Under the pieces are notes generated by a model. The model saw only the letters and a program-made list of their open reading frames with translations, made no database searches and was not told the origin of the DNA. A DNA stretch of 64,000 bases. Origin: Notospermus geniculatus. Lineage: Eukaryota > Nemertea > Pilidiophora > Heteronemertea > Lineidae. The position numbers and the translations under genes are program-made. The DNA lies in NCBI GenBank assembly GCA_002633025.1, contig NMRB01001575.1, positions 105,434 to 169,433 on the forward strand, in the 5' to 3' direction. How positions within the stretch are numbered: position 1 is the stretch's first letter; each line of letters begins with the position of its first letter. Of the stretch, positions 51,179 through 62,309 are shown piece after piece.

Positions 51179-51969
51179 CAGGGCCGGATCCAGGATTAAC
51201 AGGAAGGGGGCGCAGCTCGACGGAGGCGACGAGGACCGAAAGCGTGAAGCCAAAACGGGGGGTTGGGGCTCTCCCCACAGATGACAGAAAACTTTGAAAT
51301 TTCTAGTGCTTTAGATGCATTTTCCTGGCATCTGAGAGCAAAATACAGTGAAACCCCTCATATGGACCGTCCCTCTATGTGGACCACCCCTCTATGTGGA
51401 TCGATTTTTGTCGGTCCGAAATAAATCCTTCACATTTTCCTTTAGCTAAGTGGACCACCCCTCTACCTCGACCTGGACCACCAAAAGTAGGGTCCCAAAG
51501 TGCATGGTGACCCCTCTATGTGGACCAGAAGATTCAAAATCTAGGTATTCGCGTGGTCCATGGTTACACCAAACACATGGAAAAGCTAGGCTTTTTGTTG
51601 GTCCCAGGAATAAACAAACAATTAACACCTTTTTTGGTGTAAGCTAGACAAAAACTCGGCCAAGCTAATCAACATTGAATGACTCACTCACATCGAAGGG
51701 GTAATTAAACATCAACATGGGATCCATCTGTGGTGAAAGTGGTAGTGTCACAGTAGGACTCCAAAATTTCGAAAATGCCAACCCCCTTTATGTGGACCAC
51801 CCCTCTATGTGGACCAGTCTGACCCGGTCCCACGCGTGGTCCACTTAGAGGGGTTTCACTGTACTCGATTTTTTATCTGATTAATTTTTTTCTTGCTAAA
51901 AAATCACTGCTCTGCCAAACATAAGGGGGGGGGGCGTACGCCTACCCCCCCCCCTTGGATCCGGGTCTG
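51179..51969. mobile_element. GGATCC-ended MITE carrying a pogo-like insertion
   Basis: CAGGGCCGGATCCAGGA at the left is mirrored by TTGGATCCGGGTCTG at the right. The G-rich left interior and C-rich right interior are as at 47979-48260. Subtracting the insert at 51346-51861 leaves about 275 bp, close to the 282 bp of that relative. Confidence 0.8.
51346..51861. mobile_element. 516-bp pogo/Tigger-like non-autonomous element with TA duplication
   Basis: CAGTGAAACCCCTCATATGG at the left is mirrored by CCACTTAGAGGGGTTTCACT plus G at the right. TA at 51344-51345 and 51862-51863. CAGTGAAACC termini and TA targeting are known for pogo/Tigger elements. CCCCTCTATGTGGACCA-type motifs repeat subterminally at both ends. 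There is no transposase. Confidence 0.85.
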
Positions 51970-52850
51970 ATCTGGGTCTGTCACCTCTTCTGAGGTCGCA
52001 GCAGTCGAACCCGGTGTAACTTTTTCTACTGTTCTCCATATCTCAGTGTCTCCATACAAAAAAACAGCTAGAGAGACCACCGACTCAATTCATCAGAGAA
52101 AACACAGAGAAATTGGTCACGACTGTCTTTTCACAGTGTAGACCTATGAAATGAGGGGAAACAAACAGGAACAGTGTGGCAGCCTAGACCGGTACGCATT
52201 TCATAGGAAAGACGGCTCCCTTTCACAATGTTATTTCCTTCGAATCCCTGCCGCTCCGGTGAGCATGTTACTATATGAATACATCTCCCAGTGTTGTCTG
52301 AAGAGCCAGTCGTGAGCTGACGAATCTCGATTCAACTTCAGTGTATACACACTTCTATGTGTACACTCTTGTAGAAAGTAAAAGGACGGCAATTTATCCT
52401 AAATATCGCAAAAACCATTGGAGCTAGAGCAATGGTATTTGCACCCAATCTGTAGCAACATGTTGGGCATAGAACCATCATGGTGTTTTGCCAAAAATCA
52501 ATTTTAATTAATTAAGAGAAAAATGGCATTTTGTAAAATCACTTTTTTCACAATTTTTGAAAAATCGTCCGATTTCAAATTTTCGGTCTTGCGCCATACA
52601 CTAAAAGATGCACTTCCAGCAAGTCTCCGTCTCCTGAAATACATGACGTCATGGAAATGAAGTCCAACCTCGTATTTCGTACTTCGTGTTTCGTCAAATT
52701 TGCGAAACTTCGCTATCATGGCTGGTACTGTGACTCCACTGCTCTAGCCATGACCATACCGGTGTATATCCAACAGAATTTTTGGCAGTATTGATCATCA
52801 AAAAGGATTAATTTCTTATCACAGTGTGTAATGTACCTTTACCTCAATGC
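51970..52850. other. No recognisable gene
   Basis: Contains a small inverted pair CCTATGAAATG (52143) and CATTTCATAGG (52196). Nothing else supported. Confidence 0.4.
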
Positions 52851-52852
52851 AG

Positions 52853-53281
52853 ATTACTGTTCATTCCACATCCCAGTGGCGCGAGGTTTATGGCCAATAT
52901 CTCCGCAACTGCTGGTTCAAATTTGGCATGCCATACATCAATCGATTTGTCTTTTTTGCCGCTACAGGCATCATCGCTGTCATTTTCCCTAAAAACGTGA
53001 CAGAAAAAGTTCTTTCACCAGTCACTGTTTGTGTTTACGGCCGAAATGGCGGCCATTTTGAAATGACGCAATGCATCGCGCATGTGTAAACTCCACTGAT
53101 CACCGTGGCGAAATGAAATGGGTTTTGAGAAAGGGATCCGTTATGACGACCTTACGCGAAAAATGAAGATAGCAGAAAGATACCGACAAGTCAATTGATG
53201 TATGGTATGTCAAATTTGACCCAGGCAGTTGCGGAGATATCGGCCAAAAACCTCGCGCCACTGGGATATGGAATGAACAGT
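52853..53281. mobile_element. Palindromic element with TTCATTCCACATCC-type ends, copy 2
   Basis: TTCATTCCACATCCCAGTGG with CGCGAGGTTT is mirrored by AAACCTCGCGCCACTGGGAT and ATGGAATGAA. It shares AATCGATTTGTCTTTTTTGC and CCGAAATGGCGGCCATTTTG with copy 1 at 42426. Confidence 0.85.
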
Positions 53282-53285
53282 AGTG

Positions 53286-54268
53286 GCATTCAATTTCTAT
53301 TGGTCTCCGTTTCCTCATGGTTATTGTTGTTCGATAGTCTATTTGACCAGGCGTCTGGCGACCAGGGTGTCAGGAATGATTTTTCCTGGAATAAATGTCC
53401 CTCTACGATGTAGCCATTATTGTAACAGGCAATACTGTCACGAACGATCACTGAAGTATAAAATCGCTCGGGACGACAGACGTGCTGCAAAACCCGACCC
53501 AGCGGATGATTTTGCGGCGCATCAATATCGACATCACCAAACAGTTTACCCAGTCCCTGAGTGACTGAGCGTGGGGTCGCACTTTCCTGGGATTTGGTCT
53601 AGTGTCACATTGTCAACATGTATATTACCAAAAATACATACATGAAGCGTTGAGTAGTTTATTAATCCAACGGGAGGACATTTTGGTGATCATTTGACCA
53701 GCATCATCCCGTTGCTAACGGGCCAAAGAGTTTCTGAAAGCAGCGTGCTGATAGGCTACAAAAATCGCGCGAAACCTCAGCGCCATCTGTGGACCAAACC
53801 CGGCGAACATATCCAAGTGAAGTAGTTGTGGAGAGCGGGCAAACCGTAGGGGGCGCGGTACACAACTGCGCAGGGAGTTAACCGATGTCGTATCCGTTTT
53901 GCCGATAGAAGGGCCAACTACTGCAATTTGGTACACACAACAAGCTGCCTCGACCTGTTTACATTTGGCAAAATTGTACCGAATTCGGAACCGTCCTCGG
54001 TCCGGACCGAGACCCACGTTGCCTCAAGCGACATTTCGTGGTATGAACCAATTGGAACACTGCCCACTTGTCATCTGGTATAATAATTTTCTTGACAGAA
54101 TGTATATCCCCGGCAAATAGAATTGCTGACCGTTGAAATTAACAATGCATTACCTGCCCGTTGCTTTCAACAGTGAGTGAAGTTAGGTCGTGAACACACT
54201 TCTGTGCGCGATGCCCACAGCGCACTCTCGTGGTTTTAACTTCCGAGGCACATTGTCAATTTTTCATC
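53286..54268. other. No supported gene
   Basis: Frames at 53290-53564 and 53715-54120 have no domain. Confidence 0.4.
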
Positions 54269-54270
54269 AA

Positions 54271-54617
54271 TTTTCTGTCACAAAACGGATTGTTTTGACT
54301 ACCGGCATAAACAGAAAATTTTATCGAAGAATGTGAGAGTGTGAATCGGTTTCTGCCTGTATTCAGCACAAAACAATACAAAACAAAACAAAATTTTCTG
54401 ACACAAAATGGATTGTTTGACTACTGGCATAAACACAAAATTTTATCGAAGAATGTGACAGTGTGAATCGGTGTCTGCCTGTATTCAGCACAAAACAACA
54501 CAAAACAAAACAAAATTTTCTGACACAAAATGGATTCTTTGTTTTGACTACTGGCATAAACAGAAAATTTTATCGAAGAATGTGACAGTGTGAATCGCTT
54601 TCTGCCTGTATTCACAC
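54271..54617. repeat. Minisatellite, ~122-bp unit, 2.8 copies
   Basis: Units begin TTTTCTG at 54271, 54394 and 54516. Each carries ACAAAA(C/T)GGATT, CATAAACA(G/C)AAAATTTTAT, GTGTGAATCG and TTCTGCCTGTATTCA. The first two end in a run of CAAAACAA units. The 64-codon minus-strand frames are by-products. Confidence 0.9.
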
Positions 54618-54974
54618 ACTCATAAAATTTCGGGAATTCTTTGACCGGTTGTGACGGGCATTATTCAACGAGGAAGCCGTGTCTTCAGCGAAATCCGATT
54701 TCTTTTCAGCAGCGAGAGAAAATTGGTCTCGTAATTTGCACTTTACGATTCTCCTTGCTCTTTCCCGTCGTGGAGATGAGACAGTTTGCCGAGGTAATAA
54801 AAACGAATTAGATTCCTGACATGTACTTTATGTGTTCACTAGACAACAGCAACAAGCTGAAAGGTACAAAACGATAAGAAAGGTTGATCATGAATGACGC
54901 CAATCAGGTCAAAAATGGGTGTTTCCCTTACACAATGAACTGCAAAAATCAAGTTACAGAATCTGTACTTTAAA

Positions 54975-55048
54975 AATGGTGCAGCGCGATTTTCAGTGCT
55001 CATTCCAGTTAAACACCGACACTGCTGAAAATCGGTGTTCTGCACCAT
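54975..55048. repeat. Hairpin ATGGTGCAGCGCGATTTTCA
   Basis: ATGGTGCAGCGCGATTTTCA is mirrored by TGAAAATCGGTGTTCTGCAC plus CAT around a 25-nt loop. Confidence 0.65.
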
Positions 55049-55121
55049 GTCAGTTCCGTATTTTCCGTTATTATTGTTAGTGTGTACATGTAGCATTATC
55101 GAGAAAAAAAATTACCTCATG

Positions 55122-55268
55122 GGGCCGTATGCACCAAACGAAGACTATCTTGAACTCAGGTTGAGCCACCACTTTTCAATTGTTCAGGTTTGCCAGGGCA
55201 CGATGTGACAATGGAAAAGATGTGGCTCAACCTGAGTTAAGATAATCTTCGTTTGGTGCATACGGCCC
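55122..55268. mobile_element. 147-bp GGGCCGTATGCACC hairpin MITE
   Basis: GGGCCGTATGCACCAAACGA is mirrored by TCGTTTGGTGCATACGGCCC, with arms of about 50 bp including AACTCAGGTTGAGCCA. The flanks themselves are complementary (ACCTCA, TGAGGT), so the target duplication is unclear. Confidence 0.8.
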
Positions 55269-56270
55269 TTGAGGTCAGATGATATAACGTGACGTTCGCA
55301 CCGTCCACTCCAAATTCACGCCTACAATCAGAAACTTTTCCAGCTGTTGATTTTCTGTTAGGATTTCGCACCAGGGTTCGAGAATATATGATTACACACA
55401 ATGCGATGCATAACGTGGATACCCTGGGAGCCAGCGGTAGTTCAACAACATTGTCAATAGAGGTCTCCCTTCATGCGGATACAGATACATGTATGTTTAT
55501 CACAGCAAAGGGAAGGAACACTGTGCCCCTTTAAAACAACACCAACATAAAAATCATCTGGAACCAACCTATCACCGTATGTTATAAAAAAAAACTGTTC
55601 CTTTCACAAACAGCGCGAAGGTTTTATAGCCTATTGCGTGTAGTCGACGGCCCTGACAGTTCAGCAAGATACGAAATAGAATCAATAAACAATTCAATCC
55701 GGCGTTGTCTTTCTTTGAACATGACATCAGCGTGCAAAAATCTTTTATCGGAGTTATTTAGATGAGACTGCAAACGCAACCGACATGAACCCACGCCCTG
55801 GTTCAGCCAGACTGACAGTCTATCATGATTATGACATTCTATGGAGCCAACTATCAAGTAAATCATGATAGAGTCGGTAGTATTAGTCGCAATTTCTCAT
55901 CATTACAGTAGAACACAGTCGTCACAAAGCGTTGTAAGTTTGTTAGGCGACTGAGTCAAATGTGTCTGGAGAAGAGGATCATGAACAAGTAATTTACAAA
56001 ACAAGGGTATTATTTTTATTGCTTCGTAGGGGATAAAAGTAAGGATATAGCTACCACGTTATCCCGATATGGAAGTTCTGCGTTCTCAGCAAAACTCCTT
56101 TTATTTGGCCACCAAAGTACATTATATATTTCTAAGTATATTACGGTTTATCAGGTACTTATTTCTCTATGATTTTATTGCAAATCAAAGAAACTTATTA
56201 CACTTGTGTCTATCTGTGAGGAAGACCTTGCGGACTTGCCTTCATTGTAGAAGTGTACCGGTAATACAAT
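55269..56270. other. Mostly unique; half of a TTAA-type MITE at 55449-55534
   Basis: AACATTGTCAATAGAGGTCT with CCCTTCATGCG, ending CACTGTGCCCCT and TTTAA, is the complement of the left half of 31819-32089. No gene is supported. Confidence 0.5.
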
Positions 56271-56272
56271 AA

Positions 56273-56436
56273 GGAGCTGTCAGTGAGTTGACCAATAGGT
56301 GTCACTACAGCTCAATTCATTGCAAATAGCGGCCCCATTCATGCTTGATCGAGCACCAATCAAGGGAAGTTTCTTTTGTATCGGTCCGCTAGAACTTTGC
56401 TGCCGTCTTTTGGCAGTGCGCGCTGCTGACTGCTCC
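56273..56436. mobile_element. 164-bp GGAGC-ended MITE, second copy
   Basis: GGAGCTGTCAGTGAGTTGAC through GCTGACTGCTCC, with TA at 56437-56438 and TAA just before the left end. Same length as 13143-13306. Confidence 0.85.
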
Positions 56437-58328
56437 TATTAGAGTTGTCCCCTGAACGGGACAGTTCAATGTTCCTACTGTGCCAGGGTATAGATTACAG
56501 GTCTATTGCACAAATAAACATAACCACAAGGTATGACATAACCCTCATTACCACATCTCAATTACAGACGTTAGTTCCGCCTAGAATCACTAGGCCTATT
56601 GTATGAATTCACTCGCNTTCCTGGGGAGATATCAGAGCAATAAGGAATGGACTGCAGGATGGAACATCCCCGGCAGAGGGATGTAGTTAATGGTAGCCTA
56701 GATGATAGTGATCGAGGCAGTCTTGACAGTTTATGTTGGCCTACAAAGTAACAGAGCTGTATATGATAGCCTGATGAAAAGGAATACATCAGCATCTTCT
56801 AATTATTCTCTATAACAATGAAATTCCCTGCATGAGTCGGTATATTTCCTGAATGGCTGTAATGTGATTAACTTAGGCCTGTAATAAAGAGTTATGTAAG
56901 CTTTTACCGCATGTCTGGTTTCATACCTTGTATTACATAATGATTACATCACCATTTCATGCGACTGTCCAAGGTGGCCAACTGTTGTGAATAGGTAACA
57001 ACTCTATTATGAATGACCAACATCAGTCTTGGCGGAGGTGTCGGGGAACTTCATCACAAAGCTCCATATCAGGTGCGGATCTGGGAGCTTACCAGTTTCG
57101 TCTCTCCATCCGTATGGCTAAGGCATGGCAATTGGTCAGGAAAGCAGTCGAATTGCGGCTCAACAAATCCTACGGAGGTGCCTGATTTACAAAACAAAAC
57201 ACCCGTATAACTCACCGACTTCGTGAGGTGTCGAGTTTGGAAGTGATTGGATAATAAAGTCGTAGTTGCACCTACCTTTTTTAACTTTAGAAAGTTAGGG
57301 AACATAATGCAGATCAAAGATGTTTTTGTTTCATTGAAAAATTTCAACAGGTTAAAAAGTTTAACATTACATGTGCATGGATTTGGTCAAAAGAGAATGT
57401 TGGGCCTAATTTGACGGCGCCATTGCAGGGATTTGCATAATGAGCATGCATTTTAGTGCTGTAATGGACTTGCGCAATGAAAGAATGAAGTCAGAAATTT
57501 GTCCATTAGTAAGTATTTATACATTGTACATGTATGTAATAAGAATGAACTTATTTTCCACATGGATGTCTCAAATTTGATTTTGAATATTTATCCCTGC
57601 AATGACATCACGCATAAATTAGCATTTTCAATCCTGGCTAGTTACTGAACGTAAAATAGCACTCACCTGGCATTTTCACACACATAATCGATATCTCCCA
57701 ACTACTCATCCGAATTTGAAAAGTCAAAAAGCTAAATACATCTATGTGTATGTATTCTATACATTTCAGTAATAATCTGTGTGTGGTCAATTTTGAGATA
57801 CCGGTACCTTTGAAGCATTTTTCTAATCATTAATTACTAGCTGATAAGGTTTACCTAATGACTGATCACGTACATGTAGTACATTGTTTTTGAAAACTAA
57901 CTTATCGTTCGCTGTATTTTGAGGTAATCTTCTTCGCTTAGTATTTCGACAAGCAAAACCCAAAAATGATGGATCTATGTGGTTGTTTGATGTGAAACTA
58001 AATATGACCGTGTGATCAGCCTTATGAAAACAACCGGCGATCCAAGAGAAATATCAACTGGGATATTTTGCACCTTGAGCGACGGACGCCAGCAGATGTA
58101 ATATCCTATCATGTTTGATATCCTCCCTTCCAGACAGATTAACTAATACGTCGGAACTGTATGAGACGACAGACTTCAGCTGATTAAAGGCTATTTCTTT
58201 GCCAGTGTATTACGTGTAAGTACGTTTGGTTTACGAGATCAGAGAGGAGTGCCGAGAGGAAAAGGTTCGTCGAAAGTGACTGACGATCGGCTGAGGCGAC
58301 GAAGTACAACGGACCTTGACCTGGGTGT
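56437..58328. other. Long stretch without recognisable features
   Basis: Read on both strands: no domain, no strong repeat. An unresolved N lies at 56617. TACATGTA motifs occur near 57525 and 57870. Confidence 0.4.
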
Positions 58329-58330
58329 AT

Positions 58331-58755
58331 AGAAAACTAAGACCTAAGACCCTTGTAATGTACAAAACTAAGACCTAAAGCCGCCCATACACGGCGCAAT
58401 ATTATTGCACAATATGGGGCCCAAATGGGTGGTCGTGTGCTTCTAGCATGATAATTAGAAGAAAGATTGACAATAATATTGCCATTGTGATCCTCATATT
58501 GTGCAATAATATTGATCGTGTATGGGCAGCTTTCGACCCTTGTAATGTACAAAACTAAGACCTAAGACACTAAGACCCTTGTAATGTACAAAACTAAGAT
58601 CTAAGACCCTTGTAATGTACAAAACTAAGACCTAAGACCCAAGACCCTTGTAATGTAAAACACTAAGACCCTAAGACCCTTGGAATGTACAAAACTAAGA
58701 CCCTAAGACCCTTGGAATGTACAAAATTAAGACCTAAGACACTAAGACCCTCAGA
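58331..58755. repeat. Minisatellite ACTAAGACCCTTGTAATGTACAAA-type
   Basis: About nine units of 20-40 bp built from CTAAGACC, CCTTGTAATGTACAAAA and variants (TTGGAATG late in the array). The CCTAAGACC core looks telomere-like but is not a CCCTAA array. The array is split by a MITE at 58378-58533. Confidence 0.85.
58378..58533. mobile_element. 156-bp GCCGCCCATACACG MITE inside the minisatellite
   Basis: AAGCCGCCCATACACGGCGC is mirrored by GATCGTGTATGGGCAGCTT. The arms share CAATATTATTGCACAATATG. Confidence 0.85.
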
Positions 58756-59033
58756 AAAAATACACACCAAAAATGACTTTTAAGAGGTGCAGAGGAGGGT
58801 CAGATTTTCAATGTTACCAATTTTCAACCTCACGAATCTCACTAGCGCTCTTTGTTGGAAGCGACTGCAGCTTGCACTTGCAGGCCCTCGCCGATCTAAA
58901 TAAAACCCAGTAAAATGTAAATGCAGTGAAACCTACTCCCCAATTTTGTGTACATTTGTGTTGGCCTGAAAAAAGCAATGCTCAAAATAAGTGGAATCAA
59001 TCTCCTCATGAAAACGATCTCTATTATTTTGTA

Positions 59034-59791
59034 AGTTACCCAGGGGGCAAAGGGCAAAAATGGGGGACCAGCTGCTGTAAATAGTCACCCCCTCATAATG
59101 TGTTCAGGGGACCTCCCTGAGTCACGCTAGGGTGGGTGGCCTTTGAGATTTTTTGCAAGACGCCGAAAAATTGACTTTGAAGTTCAGGACACTGACTTTA
59201 TCATTGAACCCAAGAACTGACACATGACTGAGCGTTGTACAGGAGAATGGGACCCGATGTACAGCTAACTTTTGAACGGTTGGGTTTACACTAAATGTAT
59301 TACCAACAGATAGAAACATGGTGGCTTGTAATCGAATAAGCATGTTTTTTTTAGTTTCTAACTAGTTACGTAATTGGAAACCGCGTTTTTATGTATTTTG
59401 ACCAATTTTTGCATTAATTAGCATAAAAATTCATTTCTTATTACATAACTACTCAAAAACAATTAAAAACATGCTTGTCTGCTTCGGAGGCACCATGTTT
59501 CTATCTATTGGTAATACATTTATGGGGTGTAAATCCAACCGTTCAAAAGTTAGCTGTACATCGGGTCCCATTCTCCTGTACAACGCTCATCATTGTGTCA
59601 GTTCTTGGGTTCAATGATAAAGTCAGTGTCCTGAACTTCAAAGTCAATTTTCGGCGTCTTGCAAAAAATCTCAAAGGCCACCCACCCTAGTGCGACTCAG
59701 GGGGGTCCCCTGAACACATTACCAGGGGGTGGCTTTTTATAGCAGCTGGTCCCCCATTTTCGCCAAAAATGGGGTTTTGCCCCCTGGGTAA
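59034..59791. mobile_element. ~760-bp palindrome with ~330-bp arms
   Basis: ACCCAGGGGGCAAAGG at the left is mirrored by CCCCTGGGTAAGT at the right. The arms share GGGGGACCAGCTGCT, GTGGGTGGCCTTTGAGATTT, AAGTTCAGGACACTGACTTT and GCTAACTTTTGAACGGTTGG with few differences. The centre (about 59360-59465) is AT-rich. Both arms encode the same approximately 40-residue open peptide in opposite orientation (59122-59343 minus, 59475-59690 plus). A diverged fragment is at 21214-21275. Confidence 0.85.
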
Positions 59792-60395
59792 GTACGCCAC
59801 TGAAACCCTTACCGCCATAAAGCACATCACCGCCAGATTTGACACTTTGACAAAGATGGGAAATCGAAGATTCCTTAGAAAATCCTACCGATACAAAATA
59901 ATATGTTGGGAGTGGCTGTCATCCATCATGGGAACAGAGTCATCAGGGTTTGGTCAATGTCAGACTTAATACCGGATTCTAATATTAATAACATCATGGA
60001 GTTCCAATAGTTCACCAAGTGCAAGTCTTCTACTCTACTGGCGTTACTTACTCTTAATATGTCAAGAGATGAGAAAAAAACACTAAGTGCTTGATTTCAG
60101 AGAAGAGACTTTTTCATGAAAATGTCTTCCTTGCGTACTTAGTGGCGATGATTCCACTAGGTTTACTTGGATAACCGGAGTTCTATTCCCTTCGAGACAT
60201 TCTCGAGGACACTGAGGAAAACGTATCGAAGTGTTTCTGTCATCATGGATTACCTGAGAAAGAACGATATGCCCTGAGTAACCCGTGGTGTGCCTCGAAA
60301 ACCATGAACCCAAGCCACTCGACTGAAGCTCTGACGGATCTAGCGCATCAGGCGTAGGGGAGGCCAAGGTTTGTCACCTAGCTAAACATTGCTGG
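59792..60395. other. No recognisable feature
   Basis: Nothing supported. Confidence 0.4.
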
Positions 60396-60460
60396 TGCAT
60401 TGAACCCCTTGCAGCTACAGCGATATGGGTGGCTGTGGCATTGAATACTTTGCAGCTACC
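60396..60460. repeat. Short tandem duplication, 41-bp period
   Basis: GCATTGAACCCCTTGCAGCT (60397) recurs as GCATTGAATACTTTGCAGCT (60438). Confidence 0.6.
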
Positions 60461-60477
60461 GGCCATAGAAGATTTCC

Positions 60478-60526
60478 TTAATGGCTTAGTGGTTGGCGCG
60501 TTGGCCTCTTCGCTAGAAGTTAACAG
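60478..60526 (+). mobile_element. Possible tRNA-like 5' half of a SINE
   Basis: TGGCTTAGTGGTTGGCGCGT fits a polymerase III A box (TGGCTTAGTGG), followed by an anticodon-arm-like TTGGCCTCTTCGCTAGAAG. The downstream half is missing because a MITE begins at 60526. GATGGGTGACC near 60790 may be the other side. Confidence 0.35.
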
Positions 60527-60764
60527 AGAGTTTCGCAAAGCCCCAGGGTCCAAATTCCATAAACATACTTCAGTCAAAGTGTGATACTTATCTTTTGTGT
60601 TGAACAAAGGATAAGTGTCACACTTAGACCTAACTACTTTTATGATGGGTCCAGAAACGCCAACGCGAACGTCTATCCTTTTGTTCGGTGCTCTTCTTCG
60701 TGGTATCGAACAATGGGATTGGCGTTCGCGTTGGCGTTTCGGGGGCTTTGCGAAAACTCCCAAG
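60526..60764. mobile_element. GAGTTTTCGCAAAAGCCCCC hairpin MITE, copy 2, interrupted
   Basis: GAGAGTTTCGCAAAGCCCC, then an insert of about 107 bp (60546-60652, AGGGTCC ... GGGTCCAG with inner arms AAGTGTGATACTTATC / GATAAGTGTCACACTT), then AAACGCCAACGCGAACGTCT ... GGGGGCTTTGCGAAAACTC. Removing the insert restores the layout of 13791-13915. Confidence 0.8.
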
Positions 60765-61288
60765 AAACGTTGAGGGCAAGCGCTACGCGGATGGGTGACC
60801 GGAGCGCGTATGATACGATCGCTGTACATTGAGGAATTTCGGGTGGGCGAGACTGAGCAAAATGCGCCATCGACATACGTTACGTATCAGTTGAAGACAT
60901 GGCGTGTGATCGAGGATGGATGTGCAGTTACTGTGGACGTCCTCATGAGATGATACCAGCTGGGCTTGTTTTCGGGCTAATGTACCACTATCACAAGCCG
61001 TTTCGGCAGATGCAGCTTGAACAAGCCTATTATACGATTGACATCACCATTGCGTGCATTGCTTGCATGATGGCTTTGACCAAAGGCAGACTACCGCTCA
61101 CCCGGTGATGTTCAGGGGAAGAACCAACGTGGTGCTGATTTTAGAACCCCTGTTTGTTATTCAGAATTCTCCCCTCAGTGAATTATTGCACAGGAGAAGG
61201 AAACCGGAGTGCCCGACGGAGAAACCTTCGGTGTCAAGGCCTAAAAGGTCCACCGAATACACTCGACTAGGATAACATCCGTCAGATA
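60765..61288. other. No supported gene
   Basis: Frames at 60899-61275 have no recognisable domain. The first encodes a Met/Cys-rich peptide of 69 residues. Confidence 0.35.
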
Positions 61289-61289
61289 T

Positions 61290-62206
61290 CACACATGGGT
61301 CAAAGGACACCTTTAGATACCTCCCTTTAGCAAGGTTGGGTCGTTTCAAGAACATTCCTTCTTTACAGGAAATGCTTTGGTTCTTGAATACCATTTGTTA
61401 AAGGAGCCTTTAGTAAAGGAACTCCTCAGTATAGGAAGCCTCTATAAAGGTCCACTTAAGGCCTATTTAAAGGAGTGTTTTAGAAGACGGGCCTAAAGAA
61501 AACTCCAGACCAACCTTCCGCTTAAATGCATCTTTAAGATCGTCCTTAGCACAAAGATGGTAAAGGCACCCTTTAAATAAGGGACACTATCTCTAAGGTT
61601 CCCTTTATGCTCACAAATTATCTGTAGTAACAGACTCAGGGCCGTATTCTAGAACGTTCCTTAACATTAAGGTCCACCTTAAATCTATTGTTCTCGATGG
61701 TTTTACAGTAGACTTAAGGTCGACCTTAACGTTAAGGAACGTTCTAGAATACGGGCCTCAATCTTTGCTAAAGGAAGGTACCCAAATGCCTCTTTTGACC
61801 AGAGATAAAGGTTGGTTCTTGAAACATGCTAGCCGTTTGAGGGAATCACCCATCGCCAAGGTAGAAGTGACCCTCAGAAAAAAATCATTGCACTTTAGCT
61901 TGTAAAGGAAGACTAAAGGATACTCCAGACAAACCTTACGTTTAAAGGCCCCCTTAAGCACGTTAAGGCAAAATAAAGCATTTCCTGTAATTACATTTCC
62001 GGTAATTTCCTGTAATTTCTATTTCTATTTCATATTCGCATCCTGTAATGAAGGAAGGTTCTTGAAATGATCCAACCTTTGCTAAAGGAAGGTACCTAAA
62101 GGCGTCCTTTTGACCCGAGATAAAGGTTGGTTCTTGAAATAAAATTTAGCGAAAGGTTGACTTAAAGGCTCCCTTAACGCTAAAGGAACGTTCTAGAATA
62201 CTGGGG
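61290..62206. mobile_element. Cluster of nested GGCCCGTATT-family elements
   Basis: Blocks such as GCTAAAGGAAGGTACC, GAGATAAAGGTTGGTTCTTG and CTTAAGGCCTATTTAAAGG recur directly and inverted (61290-61345, 61764-61825, 62083-62142). AACGTTCTAGAATACTGGGG at the right end and GTGTTTTAGAAGACGGGCC at 61470 are terminus-like. A clean 119-bp copy sits in the middle. Confidence 0.65.
61639..61757. mobile_element. 119-bp GGGCCGTATT hairpin MITE with 3-bp duplication TCA
   Basis: GGGCCGTATTCTAGAACGTT is mirrored by AACGTTCTAGAATACGGGCC. TCA lies on both sides (61636-61638 and 61758-61760). Same length as 5490-5608. Confidence 0.85.
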
Positions 62207-62309
62207 CCTGTTTCATAAAGTGACTTCAAGCTAATGGCACCTTTAACCAAATGGAAAATGATTTGAAGTTAATGGTACCATACCTTTAAGTCACTTTATG
62301 AAACAGGCC
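62204..62309. mobile_element. 106-bp GGGCCTGTTTCATAAAGTGA hairpin MITE
   Basis: GGGCCTGTTTCATAAAGTGA is mirrored by TCACTTTATGAAACAGGCC, with inner GGCACC/GGTACC arms. It directly abuts the GGCCCGTATT cluster. Confidence 0.8.

Noticed and set aside
54271-54617. CRISPR-like array of regularly spaced repeats
   Set aside because: The whole 122-bp unit repeats, without unique spacers, in an obviously eukaryotic context; it is a minisatellite.
58331-58755. Telomeric or subtelomeric array
   Set aside because: CCTAAGACC units are interspersed with unrelated spacers; there is no run of TTAGGG or CCCTAA.
60478-60560. Complete tRNA or SINE head with B box GGGTCCAAATTCC
   Set aside because: The apparent B box belongs to the inverted-repeat insert at 60546-60652, so only an A-box half remains.
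60770-60815. 5S rRNA fragment suggested by AACGTTGAGG and GATGGGTGACCG
   Set aside because: Only two short blocks resemble 5S rRNA; the intervening sequence and length do not fit.
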